A stretch of DNA of 64,000 nt from Pomphorhynchus laevis (Eukaryota > Acanthocephala > Palaeacanthocephala > Echinorhynchida > Pomphorhynchidae), in the NCBI GenBank assembly GCA_012934845.2, contig WNNJ02002239.1, positions 1-64,000 on the forward strand. Reading direction: 5' to 3'. Position 1 is the first letter of the stretch. Every line of letters starts with the position of its first letter. Below, in pieces: positions 20,618 through 30,566 of this stretch. Both the position numbers and the translations under genes were made by a program. The notes below the pieces were generated by a model that saw only the letters and a list, made by a program, of their open reading frames with translations, did no database searches and had not been told where the DNA came from.

Positions 20618-22717
20618 CTCCGCTCTGCCTTACTCAAGTCGTCTCTATCATTACCCACAATAACATATTCATCTCCTCACGATCTCGCTTTTCTTTTTGA
20701 CTCTGAACTCACATCCACTCTCGATATTCTCTTGCCCTTCAAATCTCACCCACACCGTCGCTTGCACCGTGCCCCATGGTTTGACATCCAATGCCTACTC
20801 TCAAAGCGTCGACTCCGCCATGCTTTTCGAGTCTATCACCGCTCTCTCAGACGCGATTTCCGCTCGATCACTCCGTCTTTCCGTGATTCCTATCTTGCTC
20901 TTCGCCGGTCTCATCTCCACCTACTACGTACCAAATGCAACTCCTTCTGGCAGCATAAAATCATCACTTCATTCAACTCTAAGACTCTCTGGCATACTTT
21001 TAACTCAATCCTGGCTCGTTCCTCTACGCCTTGCAACATCAATGCTAATGATTATTCGTCATTTCTCCAGACTAAAGTATCCACGCTGCTCTCTCACACC
21101 CCGGTCTCCATCCTATCCCACTCTGCCCAGTCTACACTCATCCTTCCGGAACTCTTTCATCTTCTCCCTGTATCACCTACAGAAGTATCATCTGTCCTCA
21201 TGTCCTTGCCCAACAAAACCTCACCTGCCGATCCCCTGCCTACCCACATATTAAAATCTATATGCTCATCGATATCCCCATTTCTCACAACCTTGTTTAA
21301 CTCGTCCATCCGCAGTCGTATCTTCCCTTCACACTGGAAATCCGCAATCGTTCGTCCCCTCCTTAAGAAACAATCGCTCGACCCCTCCCTTCCTTCTAGC
21401 TATCGCCCCATTTCACTACTCCCTACTCTTTCAAAGCTCTTAGAACGCCTCATCTTAATACAAATCAACGCTTATCTCTCCTCATCCAATCTGTACCCTC
21501 CTTTCCAATCCGCTTTCCGCTCTAATCACTCGACAGAAATCGCATGCATAAAAGTGTACAACGACTTACTCATTTCTCGAGACAAGGCTCTATATAGTGT
21601 TCTCATCTCCCTCGACCTCTCCTCCGCATTCGACATTGTCGACCACTCCGTCCTCCTTTCTCGCCTTCGTTATGATTACGGCTTTTCTTCCTCCTCCGTA
21701 GCTTGGTTCGCCTCATATCTATCCGACCGTTCCTTTCGCGTCTGTTCTAATTCATCATCCTCCCCTCCCATCCCTATTTTTTGCGGGGTTCCACAAGGTT
21801 CAGTCCTAGGTCCCCTGCTTTTCTCTCTTTTGCTTGGCGATCTCTCTCCATTTATCAAACCTTACTCCTTTAACGTCATGCAATACGCCGATGACATTCT
21901 AATCTATGCTCATGCACCCGCACATCGCATACACGATATCGGCATTTCTGCCTCCAACTGTCTTTCTTCTATCTACAAACGTCTCTCCAATCTCCATCTC
22001 GTTCTAAACCCCGAAAAGTCCAAAATAATGTGGATCCTTCCCCGTAAACCAAACATATCTCCTCCCATTGTATCTTTTGCCTCATCGATCATCCCTATAG
22101 TCCACAATCTCACTTTCTTAGGCTTCCATTTCGATGATCACCTTTCCCTTAAACCCTTCGTCCGTGACAAGGTCCGCTCGTCTAACTTAATTCTTCGTGA
22201 CATCCGCCGTATCCGCCCCCTTATCGACTTCCGTTCTTGTATGTCTCTTCTTTCATCGCTTCTTTTCCCTAAAATCGATTACTGCCTTAGCCTTTTCGCC
22301 AATTCTCCAAAATCCATCATCCTACCCCTACAACGAATAATCAACACCGCCGTTCGAGTGCTCTTTCGTCTCCGTCGCTTCGACCACACATCCACATATT
22401 TTGCCCAACTCTCCTGGCCCACCATCCACATCCGCATCAAACTCCGCCTTCTTCTCGTTACCTTTCGTCTCATCGCTGTCGGCTCCCCATCGTTCATCAA
22501 CCTTCCTTTCTTAGACGATACTCGCCCCAACTCGCTATCGCTTCGTTCCTGTCATACCCTCTTACTCCACGTTCCTAATTACTCCAACAACTACGGTCTC
22601 CGATCCTTCCTCGTCGCCGCCTCACTCATCTGGAATCAACTCCCTCTCGACGTCCGCCGCGCCCCCTCCTTTATCACATTCAAACACATCCTCCCCTCAC
22701 ACCTTCTCGACACCTGA
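20618..22717 (+). CDS. L2-A ORF2: RT and C-terminal region, open throughout
   Basis: The frame is open from the truncation point to a TGA, about 699 residues, and the ATG at 20732 is not a natural start. RT motifs: YRPISLLPTLSKLLERL, FRSNHSTEIACIKVYNDLL, LISLDLSSAFDIVDHSVLL (A), CGVPQGSVLGPLLFSLLLGD (B) and NVMQYADDILIYAH (C, with both aspartates). The C-terminal part follows with KIDYCLSLFANSPKSI, LRSCHTLLLHVPNYSNNYG and SLIWNQLP. The endonuclease and ORF1 are missing because of 5' truncation, so this is a non-functional insertion with an undamaged RT frame. It is the best reference for subfamily A. Confidence 0.9.
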   Translation, partial: LRSALLKSSLSLPTITYSSPHDLAFLFDSELTSTLDILLPFKSHPHRRLHRAPWFDIQCLLSKRRLRHAFRVYHRSLRRDFRSITPSFRDSYLALRRSHLHLLRTKCNSFWQHKIITSFNSKTLWHTFNSILARSSTPCNINANDYSSFLQTKVSTLLSHTPVSILSHSAQSTLILPELFHLLPVSPTEVSSVLMSLPNKTSPADPLPTHILKSICSSISPFLTTLFNSSIRSRIFPSHWKSAIVRPLLKKQSLDPSLPSSYRPISLLPTLSKLLERLILIQINAYLSSSNLYPPFQSAFRSNHSTEIACIKVYNDLLISRDKALYSVLISLDLSSAFDIVDHSVLLSRLRYDYGFSSSSVAWFASYLSDRSFRVCSNSSSSPPIPIFCGVPQGSVLGPLLFSLLLGDLSPFIKPYSFNVMQYADDILIYAHAPAHRIHDIGISASNCLSSIYKRLSNLHLVLNPEKSKIMWILPRKPNISPPIVSFASSIIPIVHNLTFLGFHFDDHLSLKPFVRDKVRSSNLILRDIRRIRPLIDFRSCMSLLSSLLFPKIDYCLSLFANSPKSIILPLQRIINTAVRVLFRLRRFDHTSTYFAQLSWPTIHIRIKLRLLLVTFRLIAVGSPSFINLPFLDDTRPNSLSLRSCHTLLLHVPNYSNNYGLRSFLVAASLIWNQLPLDVRRAPSFITFKHILPSHLLDT

Positions 22718-22748
22718 TTCACAGTTTTGTTTTGTTGTGGTCATGTAA

Positions 22749-22764
22749 GCGTGCGCTGGCACGC
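22749..22764 (+). promoter_or_regulatory. L2-A 3'-terminal stem-loop
   Basis: GCGTGC pairs with GCACGC around a GCTG loop just before the conserved ATTTGCCACGTTAAAATAAATC end. Other A-type copies are at 26702-26717 (intact), 48779-48794, 54737-54752 and about 61380-61395 (decayed). Presumed RT recognition site. Confidence 0.75.
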
Positions 22765-22792
22765 ATTTGCCACGTTAAAATAAATCTTTTTT

Positions 22793-23699
22793 TTACAAGT
22801 CACCTAACAACAAATGAAAAAGTCAAACAGATAAATTGTTTAAGTAGTATCGGATTTGGCGTTTGAAGCACAGCAGGGAGGTTGATTGGCGTATATCAAT
22901 AGGCAGATGATCCCACGTTAGAGGAGCAGCCACCACGAAGGAGCGGAGTCCAAAGGAGGTAGAGTAGTTTGGGGCATGTAAAAGAAGGGACGAGAATTAT
23001 CAAGAAAAATTGGAAGGTTGAGAAATGAAGGGGTATGAAAAGTTACAAGGCGGAAAGCAACAAGAAGACGAATTTGAACACGACCATAAATTGTAGGCAA
23101 ATCGAGAGAAGCAAGATGGTGGAATGTATGATCGAAACGACAAAGACAGAGGATAATTCGGACGGCTGCGTTGACGATGCGTTTTATGGGAAGAAGAGTG
23201 GATTTAGGTGAGTTGGAAAATAGACTAAGACAATAATCGAGTCTAGAAAAAATGAGAGAAGATATAAAAGTCATACAAGAAGGGAAATCGATCAATCTAT
23301 GAACTTGATGGAGATTGCGGAGTATTAAGGTAGATGGGCGTACTTGATCTCTAACAATAGGTATAAGTGAAAGTCGGTTGTTGAAATGGAAGCCTAGGAA
23401 AATGAGATTATCAACGATAGGAAGAATTATAGAATTTAATGATACGGAGGGAGGTTCGAAGCCGAGGCGTCGAGCTAGGATCCACATAATTTTGGATTTA
23501 TCAGGATTCAGAGAAAGGCGAAGGGAAGAAAGATGATTGGAAATTAAGACAAGACAGTCGGAAGCAGAAACACTAAGATCGTGAATACGATAAACAGGTG
23601 CATGAGCATAGATGAGAATGTCATCAGCATATTGCATAACATGGAAGTTAAATGTATAAGAAATCGAAGACAAGTCACCGAGAAGAAGAGAGAAAAGCT
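22793..23699 (-). mobile_element. L2-B LINE body, 5'-truncated
   Basis: The minus frame gives LFSLLLGDLSSI, HVMQYADDILIYAHAPVYRI (YADD intact, 23690-23580), LNPDKSKIMWILARRLGF, RLDYCLSLFSNSPKS and LPIFLDNSRPF. These match L2-B at 8318-11232, with a break near the C-terminal end. Truncation is within the RT between motifs B and C. The outermost 3' tail is separated off at 20577-20616 by an inserted L2-A. Confidence 0.85.
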
Positions 23700-23725
23700 T
23701 GTTGGCAGTGAGATAGACTTGCAAC

Positions 23726-23865
23726 ATATAAAATAATTATATGTTGAAAACATAAAATAATATTTTATATAACATAAAATAATATTTTATATAACATAAA
23801 ATAATATTTTATATAACATAAAATAATATTTTATACAACATATAAAATAATATTTTATCTAAATA
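23726..23865. repeat. 22 bp AT-rich minisatellite
   Basis: The unit CATAAAATAATATTTTATAT plus AA is repeated about four times nearly perfectly (23752-23840) with degenerate edges. Each unit is itself palindromic around AATATT. It lies right at the 5' end of the L2-B copy. Confidence 0.9.
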
Positions 23866-23879
23866 CATTCCTATTTAGA

Positions 23880-26045
23880 TAAAATTTATTGTAATTGTGA
23901 GTCATTATGTGCAGAAGTACGGCAGTGTGCACCACTTCATACATCTTATCATTGTGCCGTATTAATATAACCTCTAAACCTAATCAAAAAGGTTGCAATA
24001 ACTAAACACGTCGTTTATGATAAACGGGAACACATGGTTAGAAGAATGAAAGAGGAAGTAACTACCAGTCTTAAAAGCTTTATTTTATTTGAAGTACATA
24101 ATGTTCATCAATTAAATGGTATTCTTATAAACAGCTTTTCAAAGTGTATACCGACGAACACAGTGACAATTACAAATAATGATCCTAAATGGAACACATA
24201 TTATACAAAGTCTACAATTAAGCGAGGACAAGACATTTAGCCTTGGAAATCTCGATGAAGTAAAATCCACATGTACAAAGTTAGAAAACTTCATTACTGC
24301 TGCAAAACGGACACATATGAAAATACTTATGGGTAATGGTAAGTCCAAGAAATTCTGAAAAGCGATATCGAATATAAAATCAAAAACACAATATTCCGAC
24401 TTAAGAAATCTTCCAAAAAATGAACTCAAATTGGTATTAGATATGATCAATAAAGAACTTACACCAGAAATTGAAAACATACATTTTGACAAGGAAACAG
24501 TAATCAATAATATAAACCACGATGATATGATAGTATCGCAGATGAAGTGTTGCAAGATATATTGAGATTAAAAGTAAAGAAAGTGTGTGGTTTTGGTCTT
24601 CAATGCTGGATTATTCAGCGATTAGCTGACATTATTTCTCAACCATTGTCCTCTATTTTTACGGATATCTTCGTTAAAGGCATCGCACACAGTTTTCTAA
24701 AAACATCACATACAGTACTTATCCCGAAAGAATCAACACCCGTCAGTAAAACAAATTATCGTCCAATCACTTTAATTCCTATCATAGCAAAACTATTGGA
24801 AAGTTGCTTTAAAAGACGTATCCGGAATTTATTTGTGACGAAAATTGGCAATAATCTATTCGCTTTTCGCCCGGGTGGAAGCACAACACACGCTTTGTTG
24901 CGCATTCACGATTTTTTGTGGATAATCTTGATTCTAGACAGTTTCCTATAGTTCAATTAGTACAAGCAGATATTTCGAAAGCTTTAATCATGTTTCCCAT
25001 CAACTACTGATAGAGAAGCTATCAAAAACGGGATTTTCTTACTGGCATCTTAAATTCATAGAATCTTATATAAGCAATCGACAACAACGTGTCAAGCATT
25101 TAGAATGCATATCAGTCCCGGTATAGTAATATTGGAGTGCCTCAGGGGAGTAGACTATCTCCGCTACTATTCGCATTATTTGTGAATGATTTTGTGACTG
25201 TTTGTAGTACATCTCGATGTATAAAGTATACAGATGACATATCTATAATTACTTGCGAAATGAACTATTTAGCATCAAATAAAACAGTTATGTCAGAAAT
25301 TCACAATCTTAGACAACGGTGTTCCGAAAACCGCATAAGTCTAAATATTAATAAATCTAAAATGATTAGGTTCACATTGAAAGATTCACTTGTTCAATCA
25401 ACTCTTAATGATTATGATATGATGAGAGTTGATCAGTTAAAGATTTTAGGCGTTATATTTACATATAATTTATCATGGAGCACACACGCACAATATATTT
25501 CTCGAAGTGCTCACAACGTCTATATTTTTTGAAACGCTTGAAAATACTTGGAGCATCAAATGACCAGTTAGAGATAATGTATAACGCATGCATTCAAGGC
25601 CTTATTACATACGGATATCCGACTTTTGCTAATATGCCGTCACATATTTAAAAAACTTTTATATCCATTCATACGCGCGAACAATGTATATGTGGAAAAG
25701 AACTGGTTCCACTTGAACTTATTCTTAAAAATATCATATCGACAATAGCAAAACATCCCATCTTCCATGTACTTCTGATTCTACCCATTGTGTACTTAAT
25801 GTCAATCATAGATATGAATTACGTAAGCGTCCAATCTACAAAATAGAGTACGCAGCAACTAAGCACTTAAGACGAAGCTTCTTATTTCAAGCTCTATCAT
25901 ACTTGCAAAACTATTAAAAAAATTTCCTTTTCATGACTGTTTTTAACAACTATGTTGCTTTTATTCGAGTGGCTAATATAGTTGCCACTAGATTGTTAGG
26001 ATTATTTTGTGATACAAATAAAGGCTTCTTGATTGATTATTATAC
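23880..26045 (+). mobile_element. LINE family D (CR1-group, distinct from the main CR1 here)
   Basis: The RT motifs are of a different lineage: LKTSHTVLIPKE, NYRPITLIPIIAKLLE, FAFRPGGSTTHALLRIHDFL (24550-24935), PQGSRLSPLLFALFVNDF (25140-25190) and CIKYTDDISI (motif C with YTDD, about 25220). The connecting region begins near 24034, after a poorly preserved endonuclease end. The thumb region reads DQLKILGVIFTYNLSW. Motif A is disrupted near 24970. The rest (25530-26045) is decayed. The GSTTHALL signature resembles CR1-group elements of other invertebrates; the clade is not certain. Confidence 0.75.
24547..25532 (+). pseudogene. Family D reverse transcriptase, broken
   Basis: Two open frames, 24547-24951 and 25137-25532, carry the RT fingers/palm start and the palm/thumb. 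Between them motif A (ADISKALI-like, near 24965) is frameshifted. The catalytic YTDD keeps both aspartates. An RT of this kind copies the element RNA at the nicked target. This copy cannot do so as it stands because the frame is broken at least twice. Confidence 0.7.
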
Positions 26046-26049
26046 AAGA

Positions 26050-26671
26050 CAAATCCGTTATGGCTGTTCAGTCTGCTCACAACAAAAAAGGTAATCAGGG
26101 ATAAGCTATATTCATGTCATCCATTTGTTGCAGGAACATCCGCAATCGCTTCTTGAATACATTCGGCGTTTCAGTAGCAACAATATTCTCAGGAAGGCTA
26201 TTCCACAAGTTAACCACACGCCTTTGACAATCGTGTGATCGGCGGTAGTTTCCCTGTATGCTTCTTGAAAATAGTCATCGAATGATGTCTGCTTGATCGA
26301 TTAATACGACATGTTACAACACTTGAAGGGTATCGATCACATTTGTGAATTAATTTCCACGTTGCAACCAAATCGAGAAATGGTAGCCTTACCTAATATT
26401 GAGCATTCCGATCACTTTGAGTCGACAAGGATAAGGTATTTTTTTACAGTCTGGACGTAGACGCGTGATACGACGAAGAACCATATCGACGGCATTCAGT
26501 TCAGTACGGGTGCATGGAAAACATGATGGAAAGCAATACTCAAGTATAGGTCGCACTAACGAATTAAACAACACCCTGAGCAAATATGGAGTTATCCTTA
26601 GAAAGCAATTTTTGATAGTGTGCATCATTTTTCTAGCCTTGCATAGCTGAACATCATAATGACGTCGTGTC
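26050..26671 (-). mobile_element. LINE family E fragment, ORF2 C-terminus
   Basis: The minus frame 26628-26389 reads LLRVLFNSLVRPILEYCFPS and LRRITRLRPDCKKIPYPCRL. A later frame reads QRRVVNLWNSLPENIVATET and NVFKKRLRMFLQQ (26240-26120), a typical C-terminus of CR1/Rex-type ORF2. It differs from the main CR1 copies here. Its 5' side is cut by the 3' end of an L2-A at about 26674. Confidence 0.7.
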
Positions 26672-26748
26672 TTTAAACAAATTTATTTTAACGTAGCAAA
26701 TGCGTGCCAGCGCACGCTTACATGACCACAACAAAACAAAAATGTAAA

Positions 26749-29413
26749 TCATGTGTCGAGAATGTGTGAACGGAGAAGGTGTTTGAATGTGATAAAGGAG
26801 AGAGCGCAGCGGACGTCGAGAGGGAGTTGATTCCAGGCGAGTGAGGCGGCGGCGAAGAAGGATCGGAGACCGTAGTTGTTGGGGGTAATTGGGAATGTGG
26901 AGTAAGAGGGTATGACGGGAACGCAGCGATAGCGAGGTGGGAGGGGAGTGTCGTCTAAGAAAGGAAGGTTGATAAACGACGGCGAACCGACAGCGATAAG
27001 ACTAAAAGTTACGGGAAGAAGGAGGAGTTTGATACGGATGTGGATGGTGGGCCAGGAAAGTTGAGCAAGATATGTGGATGTGTGGTCAAAGCGATGATCA
27101 CGTAGGAGCACTCGAACGGCGGAGTTGATGATGCGTTGTGGGGATAGGATGATGGATTTTGGAGAATTGACGAAAAGGCTAAGGCAGTAATCGATTTTAG
27201 GAAAAAGAAGCGTTGAAAGAAGAGACATACAAGAACGGAAGTTGATAAGGGGGCGGATACGGCGGATGTCACGGAGAATTAAGTTAGACGAGCAGACCTT
27301 GTCACAGACAAAGGGTTTAAGAGAAAGGTGATCATCGAAATGGAAGCCTAAGAAAGTGAGATTGTGGACTATGGGGATGATCGATCAGGCAAGAAAGACA
27401 GTGGGAGGAGATATATTTGGTTTACTGGGGATGATCCACATTATTTTAGACTTGTCGGGGTTTAGAACGAGATGGAGATTGGAGAGACGTTCGTAGATAG
27501 AAGAAAGACAGTTGGAGGCAGAATTGCCGATATCGTGTATGCAATGTGCGGGTACATAAACATAGATGAGGATGTCATCGGCGTATTGCATGACGTTAAA
27601 GGAAAAAGGTTTAATAAACAAAGAGAGATCGCCAAGCAGAAAAGAGAAAAGCAGGGGACCTAGGACTGAACCTTGTGGGACCCCGCAAAAAATAGGGATG
27701 GGAGGGGATGATGATGAATTAGAACAGACGCGAAAGGAACGGTCGAACAGATATGAGGATAATCATGCTATGGAGGAGGAAGAAAAGACGTAATCATAAC
27801 GAAGGTGAGAAAGGAGGACGGAGTGGTCGACAATGTTGAAGGCGAAGGAGAGGTCGAGGGAGATGAGAACACTATATAGAGTTTTGCCTCGAGAAATGAG
27901 TAAGTCGTTGTATACTTTTATGCAGGCGATTTTTGTGGAGTGATTAGAGCAGAAAGCGGATTGGAAAGGAGGGTACAGATTGGATGAGGAAAGATAAGTG
28001 TTGATCTGTATTAAGAGGATGCGTTCTAAGAGCTTAGAAAGAGTAGGGAGTAGTAAAATAGGGCGATAGCTAGAAGGAAGGGAGGGGTCGAGCGATTGTT
28101 TCTTAAGAAGGGGACGAACGATTGCGGATTTCCTGTGTGAAGGGAAGATACGACTGCGGATGGACGAGTTAAACAAGGTTGTGAGAAAAGGGGATATCGA
28201 TGAGCATATGGATTTAAGTATGTGGGTAGGCAGGGGATCGGCAGGTGAGGTTTTGCTGGGCAAGGACATGAGAACAGATGAAACTTCGAAAGGTGAAAGA
28301 GGGATAAGATGAAAGAGTTCCGGGAGAATGAGGCTAGGCGGGGCCGAGTAGGATATGATGGAGACCGGGGTGTGAAAGAGCAACGTGGATACTTTGCTCT
28401 GAAAAAATGACGAATAATAATGGGGATTGATGTTGCACGGCAAAGAGGAGCGAGAAAGGATTGCGTTAAAAGTATTTTATAGAGTTGAATGAAATGATGA
28501 TTTTATGCTGCCAAAAGGAGTTGAATTTGCACGTAGTCGGTGGAGATGAGACAGCCGATGAGCAAGATAGGTATAACGGAAAGACGGAGTGATCGAGCGG
28601 AAATCACGTCTGAGAGAGCGGTGATATACTCTCAAAGCATGACGGAGTCGACGCTTTGAGAGTAGGCACTGAATGTCAAACCATGGGGCACGGTGCAAGC
28701 GACGGTGTGGGAGAGGCTTGAAGGGCAAGAGAAGATCGAGAACGGATGTAAGTTCAGAGTCGTAAAGAAAGGCGAGATCGTGAGGAGAGGAATATGTTAT
28801 TGTGGAATAGGGTAGAGACGATTTGGGTAAGGCAGAGCGGAGAAGGGAGAGGTCAAGATTTCTCCAAGGGCGACGTAGGATTGTAGGTGTGTGAGGAGGG
28901 GTGTGGTTGTGAGTGATATCAAGGGTGATAAGAAAGTGATCGGATAGACCAGGATCAGAGATGGACAGTGAGATGTAGGCAGGAAAACGATGATGTCGAG
29001 TGCCCTGCCAAGGATATATGTGTGTGGGGGCAGTGGATATGTGTGTGGTCGTAGTTGGATAAAATATTGACGAGCCGGATGGAATCGATGACATAGGGGC
29101 GGTTGAGGCGGATGTTGAAATCGCCAAGAACTATTGAAGGGATAGAGGGCAAAGAACAGTGAGACACGTAGTCAGCGAGTTTGTTAAAAAAATAAACAGA
29201 TAGGATGTGATGAACCAGTACGATATACAATGGTGAGATCCAGAGTGATCGGGCTAGAAGAACGATCACTTCTAACCCGATCACTTGGGCTATTGAGCAA
29301 TCGGGAAAGAGCCGACGGCTAATAGAGAGGTCGTCGGAATCAGAGTGCCAGATTCGTTGAGGCAGAAGAGATTGATGGATTGATTGGTGAATAGGTTGAT
29401 GATGAGATCGCAT
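26749..29413 (-). pseudogene. L2-A ORF2: endonuclease + RT, many lesions
   Basis: Pieces in several frames are: endonuclease VLGDFNIRLNRP (about 29110) and DPGLSDHFLITLDI (about 28940); connecting region RRLHRAPWFDIQCLLSKRRL (about 28700); RT SYRPILLLPTLSKLLERI (about 28060), ISLDLSFAFNIVDHSVLL (27870), FNVMQYADDILIY (about 27590); and C-terminus LFPKIDYCLSLFVNSPKSI (27210). Motif A has changed (FAFN for the usual SAFD), removing a catalytic residue. About eight frame breaks. It matches the clean copy at 20617-22792 closely over the RT. Confidence 0.8.
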
Positions 29414-29511
29414 TTATGGAGAATAGATCTAGTGTTGAGGAGTCCAAGGCGAAAACCGTGTGGTGATGATAGGGGCTAGCGGAGAAGACACAGTAGGGAG
29501 ATGAAGCGTAA

Positions 29512-30430
29512 TTAAATTTTGGGGCGGGTGTGGACAACTTGAAAATTTTCGTCAATGTTTCGGATGGAAAGGGATGTTTCACCGTTTTCCTCGTGATGGC
29601 GTTTTTTGATGTGAGCAGAAGAAAGTTGAGCGATTTCGGAATGGGTGTAATGGGGGAAAATGCGAGTGTTTGAAGAGGACATGAGTTTAAATCGTTGGGA
29701 GAGGACAGAGGACGCGTGAGAGCGATGCTTGAAAACAATTTTCAGCAGAAGGTGCTTAGAAGGATTAGATTGAGATTTGTGTAGGCGGATGAATGCGACA
29801 GGAGAGATGTTGTTGAAAAATGACGGTTTATCCGCAGGAACTAGAGACGAGAGGATGGATCTAAAGAGGGAAACATCGTGGTCGAGACGTGCTTGTAGAG
29901 ATAAAGAGGTGAAATAAGTGATATTAGTGACAATAAGGCAACGATCGTGATAAGAAAAGCGTTTCCGTGAAGGAGGACGAGTTAGGTGAGTGGGTGAGGG
30001 TATAAAGGGGGTAGGTTCGACAACGGGAGACAAAGATGAAATGGATAATATCGAGGGTGGCAAGCGATGCGATGAAAGTTTATGAGTGGAAGGATCGTGT
30101 ATGTTGGTGGATGTGATTTTGATTAATGGATGTAAGTTATTAAAAAAGAGAGACAGGATAGACGGGACGGGAGTGTCGAGGAGTAAAGATGACATGGGAT
30201 GGGAAGTATAATTGGTTACATGATCAGTGGGTGAAGAAAGGACATCGGAAAAGATGGTGTAGTTTGTGTGAATGTGTTGGTGGTTGATTTGTGCTGAGGG
30301 GAGAGGTTGCGGATTAGATTGTTGGCACAATATCCACAGAGGAAGTCTTCTTCAGACTTACTGTTGCCGCAGGTGATTGTTGTCCATACGTTGAAGTCGT
30401 GTGTCGAGCATTGTACTTGTAGTTGAGCAC
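29512..30430 (-). pseudogene. L2-A ORF1 protein
   Basis: Upstream, 30430-30310 encodes a Cys-rich finger: CAQLQVQCSTHDFNVWTTIT, C, then DFLCGYC. After a frame change, 30330-29512 gives a Ser/Pro/His-rich linker, then YHDRCLIVTNI and SLQARLDHDVSLFRSILSSL. The C-terminal domain reads KHLLLKIVFKHRSHASSVLS, RFKLMSSSNTRIF and GETSLSIRNIDENFQVVHTR. The same order of finger, linker and C-terminal domain is seen in the CR1 ORF1s, so the ORF1 types of L2 and CR1 look related. Expected role: RNA binding in the retrotransposition particle. Broken by at least one shift. Confidence 0.75.
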
Positions 30431-30566
30431 AGTTAGTGACAGCCGTAGCTGTCTTTGTATATTATTAGTATACAACAGCCGATGAGCGGTGGCTCGTTTG
30501 GCTGGATCTCAATGTAAAAAAAGTACAATGTCAGTAAAACAAAAAATCCAAATCAGGTTCGACTTC

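Larger units (their letters stand above)
20617..22792 (+). mobile_element. L2-A LINE, 5'-truncated, youngest-looking copy
   Basis: It starts inside the connecting region (LRSALLKSS) and ends with the A-type terminus (stem 22749-22764, then ATTTGCCACGTTAAAATAAATC and Ts). TTACA occurs at both ends (20612-20616 and 22793-22797), consistent with a short target duplication, although the terminal Ts make its length uncertain. It is inserted within the 3' tail of a minus-strand L2-B. Confidence 0.88.
26674..30462 (-). mobile_element. L2-A LINE, near full length but broken
   Basis: From the 3' terminus (stem 26702-26717) it runs through ORF2 and ORF1 to a 5' end that directly abuts the TAATAATA tail of the next CR1 (30463). 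About 3.8 kb, so close to complete. Both reading frames have several shifts, and there is a small deletion in the endonuclease. Confidence 0.85.

Noticed and set aside
20697-21254. Open frame of 185 residues inside L2-A
   Set aside because: Shadow of the intact RT frame (20618-22717), caused by the same pyrimidine-rich composition.
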